The position numbers were made by a program, and so were the translations under genes. The notes beneath the pieces were generated by a model. That model was not told the origin of the DNA. It searched no databases and saw only the letters and a list, made by a program, of their open reading frames with translations. 5,667 nucleotides of DNA from Promethearchaeota archaeon (lineage in GTDB: Archaea; Asgardarchaeota; Lokiarchaeia; Sigynarchaeales; SOKP01): positions 1-5,667 of the forward strand of contig WJKD01000604.1 in the NCBI GenBank assembly GCA_014729315.1. Direction: 5' to 3'. Positions 5,306-5,667 of the stretch are shown piece by piece; within the stretch, counting starts at the first letter, position 1; each line of letters starts with the position of its first letter.

Positions 5306-5438
5306 GTTGACCAAAGTTATACAGAAGCTGCAGCAATTGTAAACATTTAAGATTTAAATTATTGTGGAAAATAGTGGAAATAATGCAGTGCAATAGACGT
5401 CAAAATCTTACCTGCCGGGCAATCGTTTTGACGTCTAT
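5306..5438 (+). repeat. 133-base direct repeat, right copy, ending in a hairpin element
   Basis: This is the partner of 2323-2456, with about 80% identity by eye and one gap. Upstream similarity fades quickly, with TGAAACATAAA here against TGAAACACAA at 2291-2300 followed by extra sequence there. The two copies enclose about 2.85 kb containing all four credible genes. Confidence 0.75.
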
Positions 5439-5443
5439 TGCGC
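5388..5443 (+). repeat. Hairpin element, copy 10 (best preserved)
   Basis: The left arm GTGCAATAGACGTCAAAA and right arm TTTTGACGTCTATTGCGC pair over all 18 positions, with only one G-T wobble. The apical segment at 5406-5425 is TCTTACCTGCCGGGCAATCG, in which TGC-CGG-GCA can form a nested mini-hairpin. The near-perfect stem suggests recent origin or active maintenance. Confidence 0.85.
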
Positions 5444-5667
5444 ATAGGTTGCCGGATTAAATTGCGCCGTCGTTTCAATGCGCTTTCCACTTAATTCGAT
5501 AATGTTGCATTTTAAATATAGTAGAATTTAGTAGACAATATTCACTTGCTAAAAAGGGCTAAAAAGTAAAACGAATTGTCGGCTTCTGCAAATAATTAAT
5601 TTTTAATGTTGACATATTTAAATGAATTTCATATATTTTGCTATACTTTCCTACATGATTTCATTTC
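5444..5667 (+). other. AT-rich sequence leading out of the window
   Basis: GGATTAAATTGCGCCGTCG just after the last hairpin resembles the sequence after copy 5 (1383 on). GCTAAAAAG occurs twice at 5548-5556 and 5558-5566. Apart from the promoter at 5609-5637 I see no gene start. The next gene, if any, begins beyond the window. Confidence 0.45.
5609..5637 (+). promoter_or_regulatory. Strong sigma70-type promoter at the window end
   Basis: A perfect TTGACA (5609-5614), a 17-base spacer and TATATT (5632-5637) give the best promoter in the window. A second possible -10 box, TATACT, lies at 5642-5647 but is too far from this -35. It points out of the window, presumably to a + strand gene just beyond. 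Confidence 0.6.

Noticed and set aside
885..5443. REP elements mobilised by a RAYT transposase
   Set aside because: REP hairpins carry a conserved tetranucleotide before a conserved stem. Here the stem varies and the tip is conserved, and no transposase gene is seen. A non-classical relative cannot be excluded.

Overview
The window looks like an accessory region from an AT-rich, host-associated bacterium. My best guess is a spirochaete of the Treponema type, based on AT-rich genes scattered among hairpin repeats, with an odd G-rich patch nearby. No rRNA, tRNA or housekeeping gene is present, so the organism stays a guess.

Layout. Positions 1-884 hold the right half of a hairpin repeat, a doubtful 93-codon reading frame with an internal 46-codon duplication, a G-rich patch (about 440-580) and AT-rich sequence with small inverted repeats. 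Positions 885-1537 hold six hairpin elements in a row, all pointing the same way, about 55-60 bases each and 100-165 bases apart. Positions 1706-1932 hold a second, unrelated series of five palindromes about 45-60 bases apart. Positions 1933-2754 hold more inverted repeats, a decayed hairpin and a 134-base repeat that ends in a hairpin element. Positions 2755-5162 hold the gene block: a 56-residue protein overlapping a zinc-ribbon protein, then two proteins that each have one membrane helix. Positions 5163-5667 hold two more hairpins, the second copy of the 134-base repeat and a strong promoter running out of the window.

Main observation. At least eight hairpins share a 19-20 base apical segment, roughly TCTTnCyyGynnnGCwwTCG. 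Their stems differ from copy to copy yet stay self-complementary. All are oriented like the genes. Two copies, with about 80% identical upstream flanks, bracket the gene block, and half a copy lies between the last two genes. This is how a recombination-site array (integron-like) or a folded-strand repeat family would look. The conservation pattern (loop conserved, stem variable) is the reverse of ordinary integron attC sites, and no integrase is present.

Genes. None of the four proteins can be given a firm function. The block (small protein, cytosolic zinc ribbon with a helical domain, two single-pass membrane proteins with coiled-coil-like cytosolic parts) could be a membrane-associated stress or phage-defence module. 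That is inference from architecture and setting only. The last two genes appear able to be transcribed separately.
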